A DNA stretch of 64,000 bases from JBBQZU01 sp038207425. Its GTDB lineage: Bacteria > Bacteroidota > Bacteroidia > Flavobacteriales_D > Cryomorphaceae. Below are positions 42,255-51,677 of this stretch, piece by piece; the stretch's first letter is position 1, and each line of letters begins with the position of its first letter. The notes below the pieces were generated by a model. That model saw only the letters and a program-made list of their open reading frames with translations. It did not search any database and was not told the DNA's origin. The position numbers and the translations under genes were made by a program. The DNA is taken from the NCBI GenBank assembly GCA_038207425.1, contig JBBQZU010000009.1, positions 1 through 64,000 of the forward strand, in the 5' to 3' direction.

Positions 42255-42877
42255 ACAGAGCCGAAGCGATAGCTGCCAACGCTAAAGTACTTCAGAGATA
42301 TTTGCCGGAAGGTGCGCATACCACCATCGCTCGGTGGATTGTTGATCTAAAGGTAAATTTCAAGATTACCCGCCCCCGCGACACAAAATTCGCCGACTTC
42401 AGGGTAGGGATGAACGGGGGACCGCATATGATTACTATCAACTGCGACCTGAATCCCTATGCTTTTCTCACCACTACCATACATGAATTTGCGCACCTAG
42501 GCTGCTATCTGAAATACAGCAACAAGGTGGCTCCCCACGGACCGGAATGGAAGGGCATTTATACCGAGATGCTTTCAAGCTTTCTTGGTTCAGGCCTATA
42601 CCCGAATGATATAGAAGCAGCTATTCGCCAGCATATAGCCAACCCCAAAGCATCAACATGTAGTTGCCCCGTATTGACCAAAGCATTGGCCAGGTATGAT
42701 AAAACCCCAGGCTTGTTGCTCCACGACCACAGCCTTAATTCACCATTTGTGTTTAATGGTGTTACATACGCTGTGGAAGAAAAGCGCCGCACCCGCTTTT
42801 TGTGCAAACGATTGGCCGACGGGCGCAAATTTCTTATTTCGGGCCGGGCAAAAGTGCTGCCTGTTTCGCAGGATTGA
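42251..42877 (+). CDS. SprT-like zinc metallopeptidase-type protein
   Basis: A 208-aa protein with the SprT-type zinc site TTIHEFAHLGCYLKY and the region PHGPEWKGIYTEML characteristic of SprT-like domains. A conserved C-terminal zinc ribbon as in bacterial SprT is replaced by scattered cysteines (STCSCPVL). Eukaryotic relatives such as Spartan act on DNA-protein crosslinks; the bacterial role is not established. It is coupled to the small lipoprotein upstream. Confidence 0.8.
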   Translation: MNRAEAIAANAKVLQRYLPEGAHTTIARWIVDLKVNFKITRPRDTKFADFRVGMNGGPHMITINCDLNPYAFLTTTIHEFAHLGCYLKYSNKVAPHGPEWKGIYTEMLSSFLGSGLYPNDIEAAIRQHIANPKASTCSCPVLTKALARYDKTPGLLLHDHSLNSPFVFNGVTYAVEEKRRTRFLCKRLADGRKFLISGRAKVLPVSQD

Positions 42878-42901
42878 CACCGGTCACCCCGATGGTTTTT
42901 G

Positions 42902-42909
42902 TACTTTTG
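42902..42909 (+). promoter_or_regulatory. -7 promoter element of the aminotransferase gene
   Basis: TACTTTTG matches TAnnTTTG, 25 bases before the ATG at 42935. It lies over the alternative TTG start (42899) region, which favours the ATG. Confidence 0.5.
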
Positions 42910-42934
42910 TCCCTTATCAAAAACACCCTTTACG

Positions 42935-44224
42935 ATGCAAGAATTAACCCCGGCCATGACAGAAGTAAGAAAAATAAGCCTGCTCGCAAGCGAGCTGCAA
43001 GGCTCTGAAATAATACAACTGGCCGGTGAAATACGCGAGAAGGTGGCTGCAGGCGCCGAAATTTACAATTTCACAGTTGGCGATTTTGATCCGGCAATAT
43101 TCCCTATACCTGTTCAATTGCGTGAAGGTATTGAAAAAGCATACCGCGATGGGCATACCAATTACCCTGCGTCAAACGGTATTGAGTCCTTGCGAAAAAC
43201 GCTCTCTGCATACATTAAAAAACACCAGGGTTTGGACTACAGTCCGGATGAGTACTTGGTAGCAAGCGGAGGCAGGCCGCTTATTTACTCCGCATTTCAA
43301 GCCATACTCGACCCTGGCGAGAAAGTTGTATTTCCGGTACCAAGCTGGAACAATAATCACTATACCACGCTTACCCGCGGCGTGCAGGTGCCGGTAGAAA
43401 CCACCCCGGAGCAAAATTTTATGCCCACCGCTGCCGATCTCGTACCGCATATTGCCGATGCCGCCATCATAGCATTATGCTCGCCACTGAACCCTACAGG
43501 AACGGTTTTTGCCGAAAGTGAGCTGCGCAAAATTTGCGAAATGATCCTTGCCGAAAATACCCGACGCGAAGGTAAAAGGAAGCCATTGTACCTGATCTAT
43601 GATCAGATATACTGGCAGTTGTGTTTTGGAAATACAAAGCATTTCGATCCGGTATCGCTCCTGCCCGAAATGAAAGCATATACCATATATATTGACGGTA
43701 TAAGCAAAGTATACGCCGCCACGGGTGTGCGGGTGGGCTGGGCTTTCGGGCCGAAATTGATCATGGACAAAATGAAATCAATACTCGGACACGTAGGCGC
43801 TTGGGCACCAAAACCTGAGCAGGTAGGCACCGCAGCATTTATGGCACATGCTACAAACTCCGATTCCTTTTTGGTTCCTTTTAAAGCGCAGCTTCACCAA
43901 AGGCTTGAAAAGTTATATGCCGGATTTAAGGCACTTGAAGAGCACGGATACCCCGTGCAGGCTATTGCCCCGCAAGCCGCGCTGTACCTTACGGTAAAAG
44001 TGGAACTGATAGGAAAAATCCGTCCCGACGGCAAAAAAATAGACAGCGTACGCGATACCACCCAGTACCTTCTCGAAGAAGCAGGCCTGGCTATGGTGCC
44101 CTTTAGCGCATTTGGCGGAAGCAGCAGCAACCCTTGGTACCGACTGAGCGTAGGCACAGCGCACACGGAAGAAATACCTGTGGTATTTGAAAAACTCCAA
44201 TCAGCGATAAAAAAACTCCAATAA
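42935..44224 (+). CDS. PLP-dependent aminotransferase, class I/II
   Basis: A 429-aa fold-type I aminotransferase. Typical segments are FTVGDFDPAIFPIPVQLREG, HTNYPASNGIESLRKTL, ALCSPLNPTGTVF, the PLP lysine region YIDGISKVYAATGVRVGWAF, and WYRLSVGTAHTEEIP with the substrate-binding arginine. Related enzymes use aspartate, alanine or aromatic amino acids; the substrate is undecided. The start is the ATG at 42935 (MQELTPAMTE); the later ATG at 42956 is also possible. manC follows after four bases. Confidence 0.88.
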   Translation: MQELTPAMTEVRKISLLASELQGSEIIQLAGEIREKVAAGAEIYNFTVGDFDPAIFPIPVQLREGIEKAYRDGHTNYPASNGIESLRKTLSAYIKKHQGLDYSPDEYLVASGGRPLIYSAFQAILDPGEKVVFPVPSWNNNHYTTLTRGVQVPVETTPEQNFMPTAADLVPHIADAAIIALCSPLNPTGTVFAESELRKICEMILAENTRREGKRKPLYLIYDQIYWQLCFGNTKHFDPVSLLPEMKAYTIYIDGISKVYAATGVRVGWAFGPKLIMDKMKSILGHVGAWAPKPEQVGTAAFMAHATNSDSFLVPFKAQLHQRLEKLYAGFKALEEHGYPVQAIAPQAALYLTVKVELIGKIRPDGKKIDSVRDTTQYLLEEAGLAMVPFSAFGGSSSNPWYRLSVGTAHTEEIPVVFEKLQSAIKKLQ

Positions 44225-44228
44225 AAAA

Positions 44229-45320
44229 ATGGTCAATCAAAAAAACTACTGCATCATCATGGCAGGCGGTATAGGCAGCCGCTTTTGGCCCATGAGCCGC
44301 ACATCAAATCCAAAGCAATTTCACGATATTCTCGGCACCGGCGCTACCCTGCTCCAGCAAACTTTTGACAGGTTTCTAACGATTTGCCCCCGCGAGAATA
44401 TTTACATTGTAACCAATGATCAGTACCGCGATTTGGTGAAGGAACAAATCAGCGGGCTGCATGATGAACAAATACTCCTGGAACCGAGCCGCCGCAATAC
44501 TGCGCCCTGTATTGCCTATGCCAACCATAAAATAAAATTGCGAGATTCTGAAGCCGCCATTATCGTAGCTCCGGCCGACCACCTCGTGCTCAAAGAAGCC
44601 GCGTTTATTGCTACCATAGAAACTGCATTGAATCAGGCCCGAACAACGGGCAATCTCGTAACCCTCGGCATTAAGCCGTCGCGCCCGGATACCGGCTACG
44701 GCTATATCCAGTTTACCGATCAGAAAGATGCCGTTAGCGAACAGGTGAAAAAGGTAAAAACTTTTACTGAAAAGCCTGATATTGAACTGGCACGTGAATT
44801 TCTGAAAAGTGGCGATTTTTACTGGAACTCAGGGATTTTTATCTGGACCCTTCCCAGTATCCAAAAAGCATTCAACGAGCACCTCCATGAAATAGAAGAA
44901 CTCTTTGAAGCCATCACTCCCTATTATAATACACCCGAAGAAGCCGGCAAAATAGCCGATGTGTATAGCGTTTGCGAAAGCATTTCAATAGACTACGGCG
45001 TAATGGAAAAAGCCAAAAATGTAAACGTTGTACTGAGCGATTTCGGTTGGAGCGATCTTGGTACTTGGGGTTCGCTTTTTACGCATATCAGAAAAGACAA
45101 GGAAAACAATGCCATTGTAGGCAAGAATGTGGTAATGGTGCAAAGCGCAGACAATATGATCAACGTACCTGCCGATAAACTTGTGGTGGTACAGGGTTTG
45201 AACGATTATATCGTGGTTGATACCAACGATGTATTGCTAATTTGCCCCAAGGAAGACGAGCAGAAAATAAAGCAGATTGTTACAGACCTGAAGGCGAGTA
45301 AGAATGCTAAGTATGTGTAG
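44229..45320 (+). CDS. manC: Mannose-1-phosphate guanylyltransferase
   Basis: Makes GDP-mannose for glycans and surface polysaccharides. The 363-aa product has the nucleotidyltransferase start IIMAGGIGSRFWPMSRTSNP, EPSRRNTAPCIAYA, the PADHLVL metal site, and FTEKPDIELAREFLKSGDFY. It has the length of the stand-alone transferase and lacks the extra phosphomannose isomerase domain. It may share a transcript with the aminotransferase. Confidence 0.93.
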   Translation: MVNQKNYCIIMAGGIGSRFWPMSRTSNPKQFHDILGTGATLLQQTFDRFLTICPRENIYIVTNDQYRDLVKEQISGLHDEQILLEPSRRNTAPCIAYANHKIKLRDSEAAIIVAPADHLVLKEAAFIATIETALNQARTTGNLVTLGIKPSRPDTGYGYIQFTDQKDAVSEQVKKVKTFTEKPDIELAREFLKSGDFYWNSGIFIWTLPSIQKAFNEHLHEIEELFEAITPYYNTPEEAGKIADVYSVCESISIDYGVMEKAKNVNVVLSDFGWSDLGTWGSLFTHIRKDKENNAIVGKNVVMVQSADNMINVPADKLVVVQGLNDYIVVDTNDVLLICPKEDEQKIKQIVTDLKASKNAKYV

Positions 45321-45480
45321 CACTAGGTAGTTTCTTTATTAGCGGGTTTATTTTGAAATCTTCAATGCAACGAATAGGTCTAAGCAGGCATTTTTGAATA
45401 GAGCATCGTAAGCTTGTATATTTCGTTGCGATATTAAATTCACAGATATCAGTGAGCGGACTGTTCCTTCTTAGAATACA
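45321..45480. other. Non-coding stretch before the repeats
   Basis: No gene, hairpin terminator or clear promoter is visible between the end of manC and the tandem repeats. Confidence 0.5.
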
Positions 45481-45651
45481 TTTTTATAGCCCACCTAGCC
45501 ACAAAGGCCGCAAAGGAAGTTGTGTTTCAAAAACACTTTGTGGTCTTTGTGTCTTTGTGGGACATATTTTTATCGCCCACCAAGCCGCTAAGGCTACAAA
45601 GGAAGTTGTGTTTCAAAAACACTTTGTGCGCTTGGTGTCTTTGTGGGACAT
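45481..45651. repeat. Two tandem 86-bp units of a CTTTGTG-type repeat
   Basis: The units start at 45481 and 45567 and each runs TTTTTAT, GCCCACC, AGCC, (CACAAAGG-like), GAAGTTGTGTTTCAAAAACA, then (CTTTGTG)-type triplets ending GTGTCTTTGTGGGACAT. The left (CACAAAGG) and right (CTTTGTGG) blocks are inverted relative to each other, so each unit can fold into a long hairpin around GTGTTT-CAA-AAACAC. An inverted partial copy lies at 190-264. The repeats lie between two convergent genes, manC and fumC. Confidence 0.85.
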
Positions 45652-45705
45652 CTATTGACCTGCTAAGAGCATGAAAACATGATATCTAAAAAAATCCTGG
45701 ACAAA

Positions 45706-47112
45706 CTATGAAAGCCCGGTCATTTTCACGGGTATTACCCACTTGTCGAATTCATCGGCGGTAAGATAGCCTAGATTTACAGCTTCTTCTTTAAGGGTAG
45801 TTCCATTCTTATGTGCAGTTTTGGCAATTTTGGCTGCCTTCTCGTAGCCGATATGTGTATTGAGGGCTGTAACCAGCATCAGTGAATTCTCAAGGTGCTT
45901 TTTGATAAATGGCCTGTTGGGTTCTATGCCCACTGCGCAATGCTCGTTGAATGAAAAGCAGGCATCAGCGAGTAGCGTGGCGCTTTGCAGAGTGTTGGCT
46001 GCCATTAGCGGTTTGAATACGTTGAGCTGATAGTGGCCCTGCATCCCGCCTACGGTTATGGCCACATCGTTGCCTACCACCTGCGCGCACACCATCGTAA
46101 GGGCCTCGCACTGCGTAGGGTTTACCTTACCCGGCATGATGGATGACCCTGGCTCATTTTCAGGAATGAGAATCTCGCCGATGCCGCTGCGGGGACCTGA
46201 AGCCAGCATACGCACATCGTTGGCAATTTTATTGAGCGATACCGCAAGCTGCTTGAGCGCCCCGTGGGTTTCCACCAGCGCATCGTGCGCGGCAAGGGCT
46301 TCAAATTTGTTCTCCGCAGTTTTGAACGGATGCCCGGTAAGTGCAGCTATGCGCCCTGCAACATGCACAGAATACCCCTTTGGGGTATTGATACCGGTGC
46401 CCACAGCCGTGCCGCCGAGCGCTAGCTCGCTGAGGTGGGTTAATGTGTTTTGCAATGCGCGCATTCCGTGGTCAAGTTGGCTTACAAAGCCGCTGAATTC
46501 CTGTCCCAAGGTAAGCGGGGTAGCATCCATGAGGTGCGTGCGACCTATTTTCACCACATCCATAAAAGCCTGACTCCTGGCGTGTATTGTATTTCGCAGG
46601 GTAAGCACAGCCGGTAAGGTCTGTTCCACCACCTTCTTGTACACCGCTATGTGCATTGCAGTGGGGTAGGTATCGTTGCTGCTCTGCGACTTGTTTACAT
46701 CATCGTTGGGGTGTATGGCGGGAGTACCCTCTCCCAGGTTGCCGCCGGCAAGCGCGTGCGCACGGTTTGAGATTACCTCATTGATGTTCATATTACTCTG
46801 CGTACCCGAGCCGGTTTGCCATATCACAAGCGGAAACTGATCATTGAGTTTGCCACCAAGTATTTCATCGCATACTGCACCGATTGCTTTCATCTTATCT
46901 TCTGAAAGCACGCCCAATGCGTGATTGGTTTCTGCTGCAGCCTTTTTCAGATACGCAAAGCCATATATTATTTCAAGAGGCATGCTGCCTGCCAGGCCTA
47001 TTTTAAAGTTGCCACGTGAGCGCTCTGTTTGAGCGCCCCAGTATTTATCGGCGGGTACCTGTACTTCGCCCATGGTGTCATGTTCTATGCGGTATTCCAT
47101 TGTTTCGGTCAT
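45706..47112 (-). CDS. fumC: Class II fumarate hydratase
   Basis: Converts fumarate to malate in the TCA cycle; no iron-sulfur cluster. The 468-aa protein has KYWGAQTERSRGNFKIGL, GSGTQSNMNINEVISNRA, the active-site IGRTHLMDATPLTLGQE and the superfamily signature GSSIMPGKVNPTQCEAL. The upstream start at 47112 and the ATG at 47100 are both possible. It follows arsC after two bases. Confidence 0.95.
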   Translation of the reverse strand: MTETMEYRIEHDTMGEVQVPADKYWGAQTERSRGNFKIGLAGSMPLEIIYGFAYLKKAAAETNHALGVLSEDKMKAIGAVCDEILGGKLNDQFPLVIWQTGSGTQSNMNINEVISNRAHALAGGNLGEGTPAIHPNDDVNKSQSSNDTYPTAMHIAVYKKVVEQTLPAVLTLRNTIHARSQAFMDVVKIGRTHLMDATPLTLGQEFSGFVSQLDHGMRALQNTLTHLSELALGGTAVGTGINTPKGYSVHVAGRIAALTGHPFKTAENKFEALAAHDALVETHGALKQLAVSLNKIANDVRMLASGPRSGIGEILIPENEPGSSIMPGKVNPTQCEALTMVCAQVVGNDVAITVGGMQGHYQLNVFKPLMAANTLQSATLLADACFSFNEHCAVGIEPNRPFIKKHLENSLMLVTALNTHIGYEKAAKIAKTAHKNGTTLKEEAVNLGYLTADEFDKWVIPVKMTGLS

Positions 47113-47114
47113 AT

Positions 47115-47462
47115 TTAAAAAAGTTTGAGAACATTTTCAGGTGGGCGGCCTATGATGGCTCTGCTGCCGCTTACCACGATGGGTCGTTGTATGAGCTTAG
47201 GATTTTCGCGCAAAATATCTATCCACTCATCATCATTCAGCAGCAGCCCTTTCAACTTTTGCTTGTACAGAGCTTCTTCCTCGCGGATGATATCCTGAAT
47301 GTTCATATCGAGCTTTGCCAATAGCAATTTCAATTCGGCCGCTGATGGAACCTTATCGAGATAAAGTACAATTTCAGGCTCCACCCCTTTGCTGCGGATA
47401 AGCTCGAGCGTTTCGCGGCTTTTGCGGCAGCGTGGGTTGTGGTATATTTTTACTTTGCTCAT
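47115..47462 (-). CDS. arsC: Arsenate reductase (ArsC/Spx family)
   Basis: A 115-aa thioredoxin-fold protein with the reactive Cys12 in YHNPRCRKSR. It carries the ArsC-like arginines in DIIREEEALY and LIQRPIVVSG, which fits glutaredoxin-dependent arsenate reductase rather than Spx. No ars operon is nearby; it sits between prfB and fumC. Its ATG overlaps the stop of prfB (ATGA), indicating coupled translation. Confidence 0.85.
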   Translation of the reverse strand: MSKVKIYHNPRCRKSRETLELIRSKGVEPEIVLYLDKVPSAAELKLLLAKLDMNIQDIIREEEALYKQKLKGLLLNDDEWIDILRENPKLIQRPIVVSGSRAIIGRPPENVLKLF

Positions 47463-48563
47463 TGGGCGCTGCTTTTGGCCTTGCCATACTCCATGAGGTA
47501 AGCTTTCAGAAAGTCGTCTATCTCCCCATTCAGCACATCGTCAACATTCGATGTTTCGTAGCCGGTGCGCACGTCCTTCACCAGTTGGTAGGGCTGCAGT
47601 ACATAGTTGCGTATCTGTGAGCCCCACTCTATTTTCATTTTGCCGGCTTCTATTTCATCACGGGCTTCCATGCGCTTTTTCATCTCCATTTCGTAAAGTT
47701 GTGAGCGGAGCAGTTGTATGGCCTTTTCTTTATTTTGAAGTTGAGAGCGGGTTTCGGTATTGTCAATGACAATGCCGGTAGGTTTATGTTTCAGCCTTAC
47801 TCCTGTTTCTACCTTGTTCACGTTTTGCCCTCCTGCCCCACCCGAGCGGAAAGTATCCCAGGTAATATCAGAAGGGTTTATATTTATTTCGATGGTATCG
47901 TCCACAAGCGGGTACACATATACTGAAACGAATGAAGTATGTCTCTTAGCGTTGCTGTCGAACGGACTGATCCGCACAAGGCGGTGCACTCCGTTTTCGC
48001 CTTTTAGAAAACCGAAGCCAAATTCACCATCAAACTCGAGTGTAACTGATTTCACGCCGGCTACGTCGCCTTCCTGCATATCGAGTTCCTTCACCTTCAT
48101 TCGGTTGCGCTGCCCCCACATGATGTACATGCGCATCAGCATTGAAGCCCAGTCGCAACTTTCAGTTCCGCCCGCACCGGCAGTGATTTGCATTACGGCG
48201 CTGAGGGTATCTTCAGGGGCCGAGAGCATATTTTTAAACTCCAGTTCTTCGAGCGATTTCAGCGTAGTATCATACTGCTGTTTGAGTTCGCTTTCTGTGG
48301 CTTCGCCTTCTTTGTAAAAATCATACAGTACGCGAAGGTCTTCAAGATTTGACTCGATGGTTTTAAAAGCATCGGTCCAAATTTTCTTGTTGCGAATTTG
48401 CTTGAGTATGACTTCAGCTTTCTTTGGGTCGTCCCAAAAAGTGGGATTCAGGGTATGCTTTTCGTCTTCTGCGATTTGCTCCAATTTGCCGGGTACGTCA
48501 AAGGTACCCCCTTAGCGCTTCCAGGCGCCCGGCAATATCGCTTACATTGTCGGTAGTAATCAT
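47459..48563 (-). CDS. prfB: Peptide chain release factor 2, with programmed +1 frameshift
   Basis: Recognises UGA and UAA stops. The zero frame from ATG 48563 runs 21 codons to a TGA (48500-48498). The site is AGGGGG-TAC-CTT-TGA-C, identical in layout to the E. coli frameshift signal: an SD-like block, then CUU UGA C. Skipping the T at 48500 continues in frame as DVPGKLEQIAEDEK and on to a 367-aa RF2. The release motif is present in FRSGGAGGQNVNKVE, and TGIVIDNTETRSQLQNK follows. Frameshifting rises when RF2 is scarce, so the gene autoregulates. Bacteroidota rarely use SD for initiation, which makes the conserved AGGGGG block notable. Confidence 0.95.
48491..48515 (-). promoter_or_regulatory. 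RF2 programmed frameshift signal
   Basis: Minus-strand AGGGGGTACCTTTGAC: SD-like AGGGGG, a 3-base spacer, the slippery CTT, and the TGA stop followed by C. The element decides whether RF2 is completed. Confidence 0.93.
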
Positions 48564-48589
48564 GGCGCAAAAGTACAAGAAATGCGCGT

Positions 48590-49075
48590 TCAATCGCCAT
48601 CCGCAATCAGCAATTCCAAGGCTGATTTGATCTCATCACTGTTGTACCCTTTGGCGTAAGCAAAGCGAAAGAGTTTTGATTTCAACTCCATAGCAGTGCC
48701 CTTTCGGTAAATGCCGGCCATTTTTCGCGAAAGCAGGGCCTTAAGGGTGCCATCCATGTCTTCACCACCCAGCTCTTCGCGGGCCTTGGTGATGCAGTAT
48801 GCTGAAATTCCGCGCGATTTAAGCCCGTATTGAATCTTCTGCCAGCCCCACTTTTTAATTCTGAATTTGCCCCGGGCAAAAGCTCTTGCAAAGCGTTCTT
48901 CACTGACGTGATTGGTAGAAATTAAATCGGCAATGAGTTGCTCTGATTCTGTGCCGTATACGCTCCATGATGCAAGCTTGCTGCGCACTTCGGTATGGCA
49001 ACGCTCCTGGCGGTCGCACCACTTTTTTATTTCTTCGGCTGTTTTCAGCGGGGGGTACTTTCGCTCAGCGGCCAT
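48590..49075 (-). CDS. recX: Regulatory protein RecX
   Basis: A 161-aa RecA modulator of three-helix repeats. Visible segments are WCDRQERCHTEVRSKLASW, DLISTNHVSEERFARAFARG and RIKKWGWQKIQYGLKSRGIS, typical of RecX. The start overlaps the RDD gene's stop (TAATG). prfB begins 26 bases downstream. recA is not in the window. Confidence 0.9.
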   Translation of the reverse strand: MAAERKYPPLKTAEEIKKWCDRQERCHTEVRSKLASWSVYGTESEQLIADLISTNHVSEERFARAFARGKFRIKKWGWQKIQYGLKSRGISAYCITKAREELGGEDMDGTLKALLSRKMAGIYRKGTAMELKSKLFRFAYAKGYNSDEIKSALELLIADGD

Positions 49076-49788
49076 TAGCTGCGTGTTATTACAATATAAT
49101 CGCGTATTACAGTTTTCAGAAAGGTGCGCTTGTCAGCCGGAGCATTGTTAAGACCTAAAACTTCGACGCACTTCCGGGTTGCGATTTCAATCAATTGCCT
49201 GTGCGCCTGATTTTGATACTTCTCCTGTCTTTCAAGTAGGTTCTTCACGGTAAGCATTTCCTCTTCGCTAAAGCGGTACGCATTTATATAAGTTGGTACG
49301 TAGCTATCGCGGTCGTCTATGCGCAATATGTCGTTAAGGTTTAGGTCAATTTCACTTTGAAGGCTTACCACCATGCTATTGCTGAGTATATCGCCTAGGC
49401 GCTGGGCCCGGGCCGATGTGCTGATGAAAATTACTGCCAATGAACCCAATGAAAAGTAAATATCTACCATCCTGAATGCCCACCTGATTACATAGTCAAG
49501 CGGGATGGGTTCTCCGCCATTCACACTTACCACGCGAATACGCATGGCTTTTTTACCTATGGTCTGGCCATGCATAACCAATTCACTTATCAGGGTGTAA
49601 AAAAGAAATACGCCGAATACGCCGTAGATAAGTATCTGATTGATCCATAAAATAAAAAAAGCCAAAATCATCATGATTGTACCCATAATGGTTAAATCAA
49701 TGACATAGGCCAAGATGCGCTGCGCCAGACCGGCAACCTGAAAATCTATTGAAACATTTTGTGCAGTTCGTATGCTTATCTTTCTCAT
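49075..49788 (-). CDS. RDD-family membrane protein
   Basis: A 237-aa protein with the RDD domain. The family arginine and aspartates appear as LAQRILAYVIDLTIMG near the start, with more helices and a conserved QTIGKKAMRIRVVSVNG segment. The C-terminal third is soluble, with VLGLNNAPADKRTFLKTVIR. It is divergent from the SpoIIM-like operon, with which RDD genes are often associated in Bacteroidota. The function is unknown. Confidence 0.85.
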   Translation of the reverse strand: MRKISIRTAQNVSIDFQVAGLAQRILAYVIDLTIMGTIMMILAFFILWINQILIYGVFGVFLFYTLISELVMHGQTIGKKAMRIRVVSVNGGEPIPLDYVIRWAFRMVDIYFSLGSLAVIFISTSARAQRLGDILSNSMVVSLQSEIDLNLNDILRIDDRDSYVPTYINAYRFSEEEMLTVKNLLERQEKYQNQAHRQLIEIATRKCVEVLGLNNAPADKRTFLKTVIRDYIVITRS

Positions 49789-49829
49789 AATAGGTTTTTG
49801 GGTACTTTAGCGGCACCTGCTGAGCGACT

Positions 49830-51677
49830 ATGCGCGAGAAACAATTTGTAGAGCAAAATAAAGAAAAATGGGGACGCTTTGAGCAGTTTGTGTCAGGAGA
49901 ATCAAATCCGGGCCCTGATGAGCTCAACGAACTCTACGCGCATATTACCGACGATCTATCCTATGCCCGCACATACTACAGCCGCCGGAGTATAAGGGTT
50001 TATCTGAACAGTCTGGCTCAGAAAGCTTACCTGAACCTGTATAAAAACCGGCGAAATATTTTTGGCGGCCTGGGCAAATTTTGGTTTGAGATACTGCCGC
50101 TTGCCTTGTACCGATCTCGCCGGGAACTCAATATTTCGCTAGGCGTATTTGTGCTGGCCGTGCTTATTGGCGTGCTTTCAGGTGCCAATGATCCTGATTT
50201 TGCACGTGCGATTCTTGGTGATGAGTATATAGAAATGACCGAAGCCAATATAGCCAAAGGCGACCCTATGGCTGTATACAAAAGCAGCGGCGAAATTGAT
50301 ATGTTTCTGGCTATCACGCTAAATAATCTTTTGGTGGCATTCAGAACTTTTGTGCTCGGAGCTTTTTTTGGGATCGGCACCATTGTTATTCTGCTTTTCA
50401 ACGGCATTATGCTGGGCAGTTTTCAATACTTCTTCGCAGAGCGGGCGTTGCTGCAAGAGAGTTTTCTCACCATTTGGATGCACGGAGCGCTCGAAATTTC
50501 GGCCATTGTAATAGCGGGTGGTGCGGGGCTTACGCTCGGCCGAGGTTTGCTCTACCCCGGCAATCTGCCGCGGGTGCAGTCGTTTCAGCTCGGTGCCCGC
50601 AGGGCCGTTACCATCATGCTCGGCCTCGTCCCAATTTTCATTGCTGCGGGTTTTATTGAAGGCTTTTTCACCCGTGTTACCGAATTGCCCGATTTGATAA
50701 GAGGCAGTTTCATTTTTCTCTGCTTTCTTTTTATCGGGGTCTATTTTTGGTGGTTTCCCTGGTTGCGCTTTCGCGGAAAAGCGGTAGACCTTTATAACCC
50801 CGAAGAACTTATGCCCGAATTATCGCTCGACATCAACCTTGGCGAACTTCGCAAATTCAAGGAAATATTCTCAGGAACATTCGTAATTATGCGAAAGCTC
50901 GCAGGCCCCGGAGCCATCGCTGCCCTCTTACTTGCGCTCATTTATTGCGTCACCTTCGGACTTATATACGGCACTGAAGGAATTGAAAAAATCAATTTCA
51001 CAAAATTTTCTCCTTACAACCTTTACCAATTTCATAGCTATACCACCTTCTTTTGGAACTTTTTTCTCAATGTTGGATTTATCACAGCCGTGATATACTT
51101 TTCGCTCAGGCACTTTAGCAAACACTTCGCTGCGCAGCTCCCTGAAATGCAAAAAGTAGGCCCTTCAGTATTGATCAAAACTGCCGTAGTAGTTACCATA
51201 TTCGAGCTGTTTATCCTTTCGGGAAATGCACTTGTCGCTGCGCTCGGAATACTCTTCATTCCTTTCTTGCTATTCATATTGGTTATATCAACCATCGAAG
51301 GCCTGAGTTTTCAAAGCAGTTTCGGTCGTATGCTCGCTCTGCTCAACGGCACCAGGAGGTATGTATTTCTTACATTTTTTGTAATGGGATTATTGTCAGT
51401 GCTTATAATGTTTATTATCGACTCACCCTTCACCTGGTTTTATATGGATGTGCTCCAATGGAATATACAGGCCGATGAAGATTTTAAAACGCAACTTGCC
51501 TTGCTCTCACTGCTATTCATCAATAAGCTTGGGCTGGCGTTTGTACTTCCGCTGCTGCTTCACAGTCAGGTGCTGGAATACTACTCAGCCGCCGAAGCCA
51601 GTGAGGCAAAGCAACTCTCCGAAAGGGTGATGCAAATAGGAATAAAAAGGAGTGCATATGGTCTGGAGCGGGAGTGA
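49830..51677 (+). CDS. SpoIIM-like membrane protein fused to a second membrane domain
   Basis: A 615-aa inner-membrane protein. The first part (about 1-320) is a stage II sporulation protein M (DUF95) domain, with MREKQFVEQNKEKWGRFEQF, RELNISLGVFVLAVLIGV and FLTIWMHGALEISAIVIAGG. The second half (about 330-615) adds at least six hydrophobic helices, for example ALLLALIYCVTFGLIYG and LFIPFLLFILVISTIEGL. In many flavobacteria this second part seems to be a separate neighbouring gene, so this looks like a fusion. It opens a plus-strand operon through MoxR and DUF58. Confidence 0.75.
   Translation: MREKQFVEQNKEKWGRFEQFVSGESNPGPDELNELYAHITDDLSYARTYYSRRSIRVYLNSLAQKAYLNLYKNRRNIFGGLGKFWFEILPLALYRSRRELNISLGVFVLAVLIGVLSGANDPDFARAILGDEYIEMTEANIAKGDPMAVYKSSGEIDMFLAITLNNLLVAFRTFVLGAFFGIGTIVILLFNGIMLGSFQYFFAERALLQESFLTIWMHGALEISAIVIAGGAGLTLGRGLLYPGNLPRVQSFQLGARRAVTIMLGLVPIFIAAGFIEGFFTRVTELPDLIRGSFIFLCFLFIGVYFWWFPWLRFRGKAVDLYNPEELMPELSLDINLGELRKFKEIFSGTFVIMRKLAGPGAIAALLLALIYCVTFGLIYGTEGIEKINFTKFSPYNLYQFHSYTTFFWNFFLNVGFITAVIYFSLRHFSKHFAAQLPEMQKVGPSVLIKTAVVVTIFELFILSGNALVAALGILFIPFLLFILVISTIEGLSFQSSFGRMLALLNGTRRYVFLTFFVMGLLSVLIMFIIDSPFTWFYMDVLQWNIQADEDFKTQLALLSLLFINKLGLAFVLPLLLHSQVLEYYSAAEASEAKQLSERVMQIGIKRSAYGLERE

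Noticed and set aside
47760..48317. 185-codon plus-strand frame opposite prfB
   Set aside because: Serine-rich shadow of the prfB coding frame.
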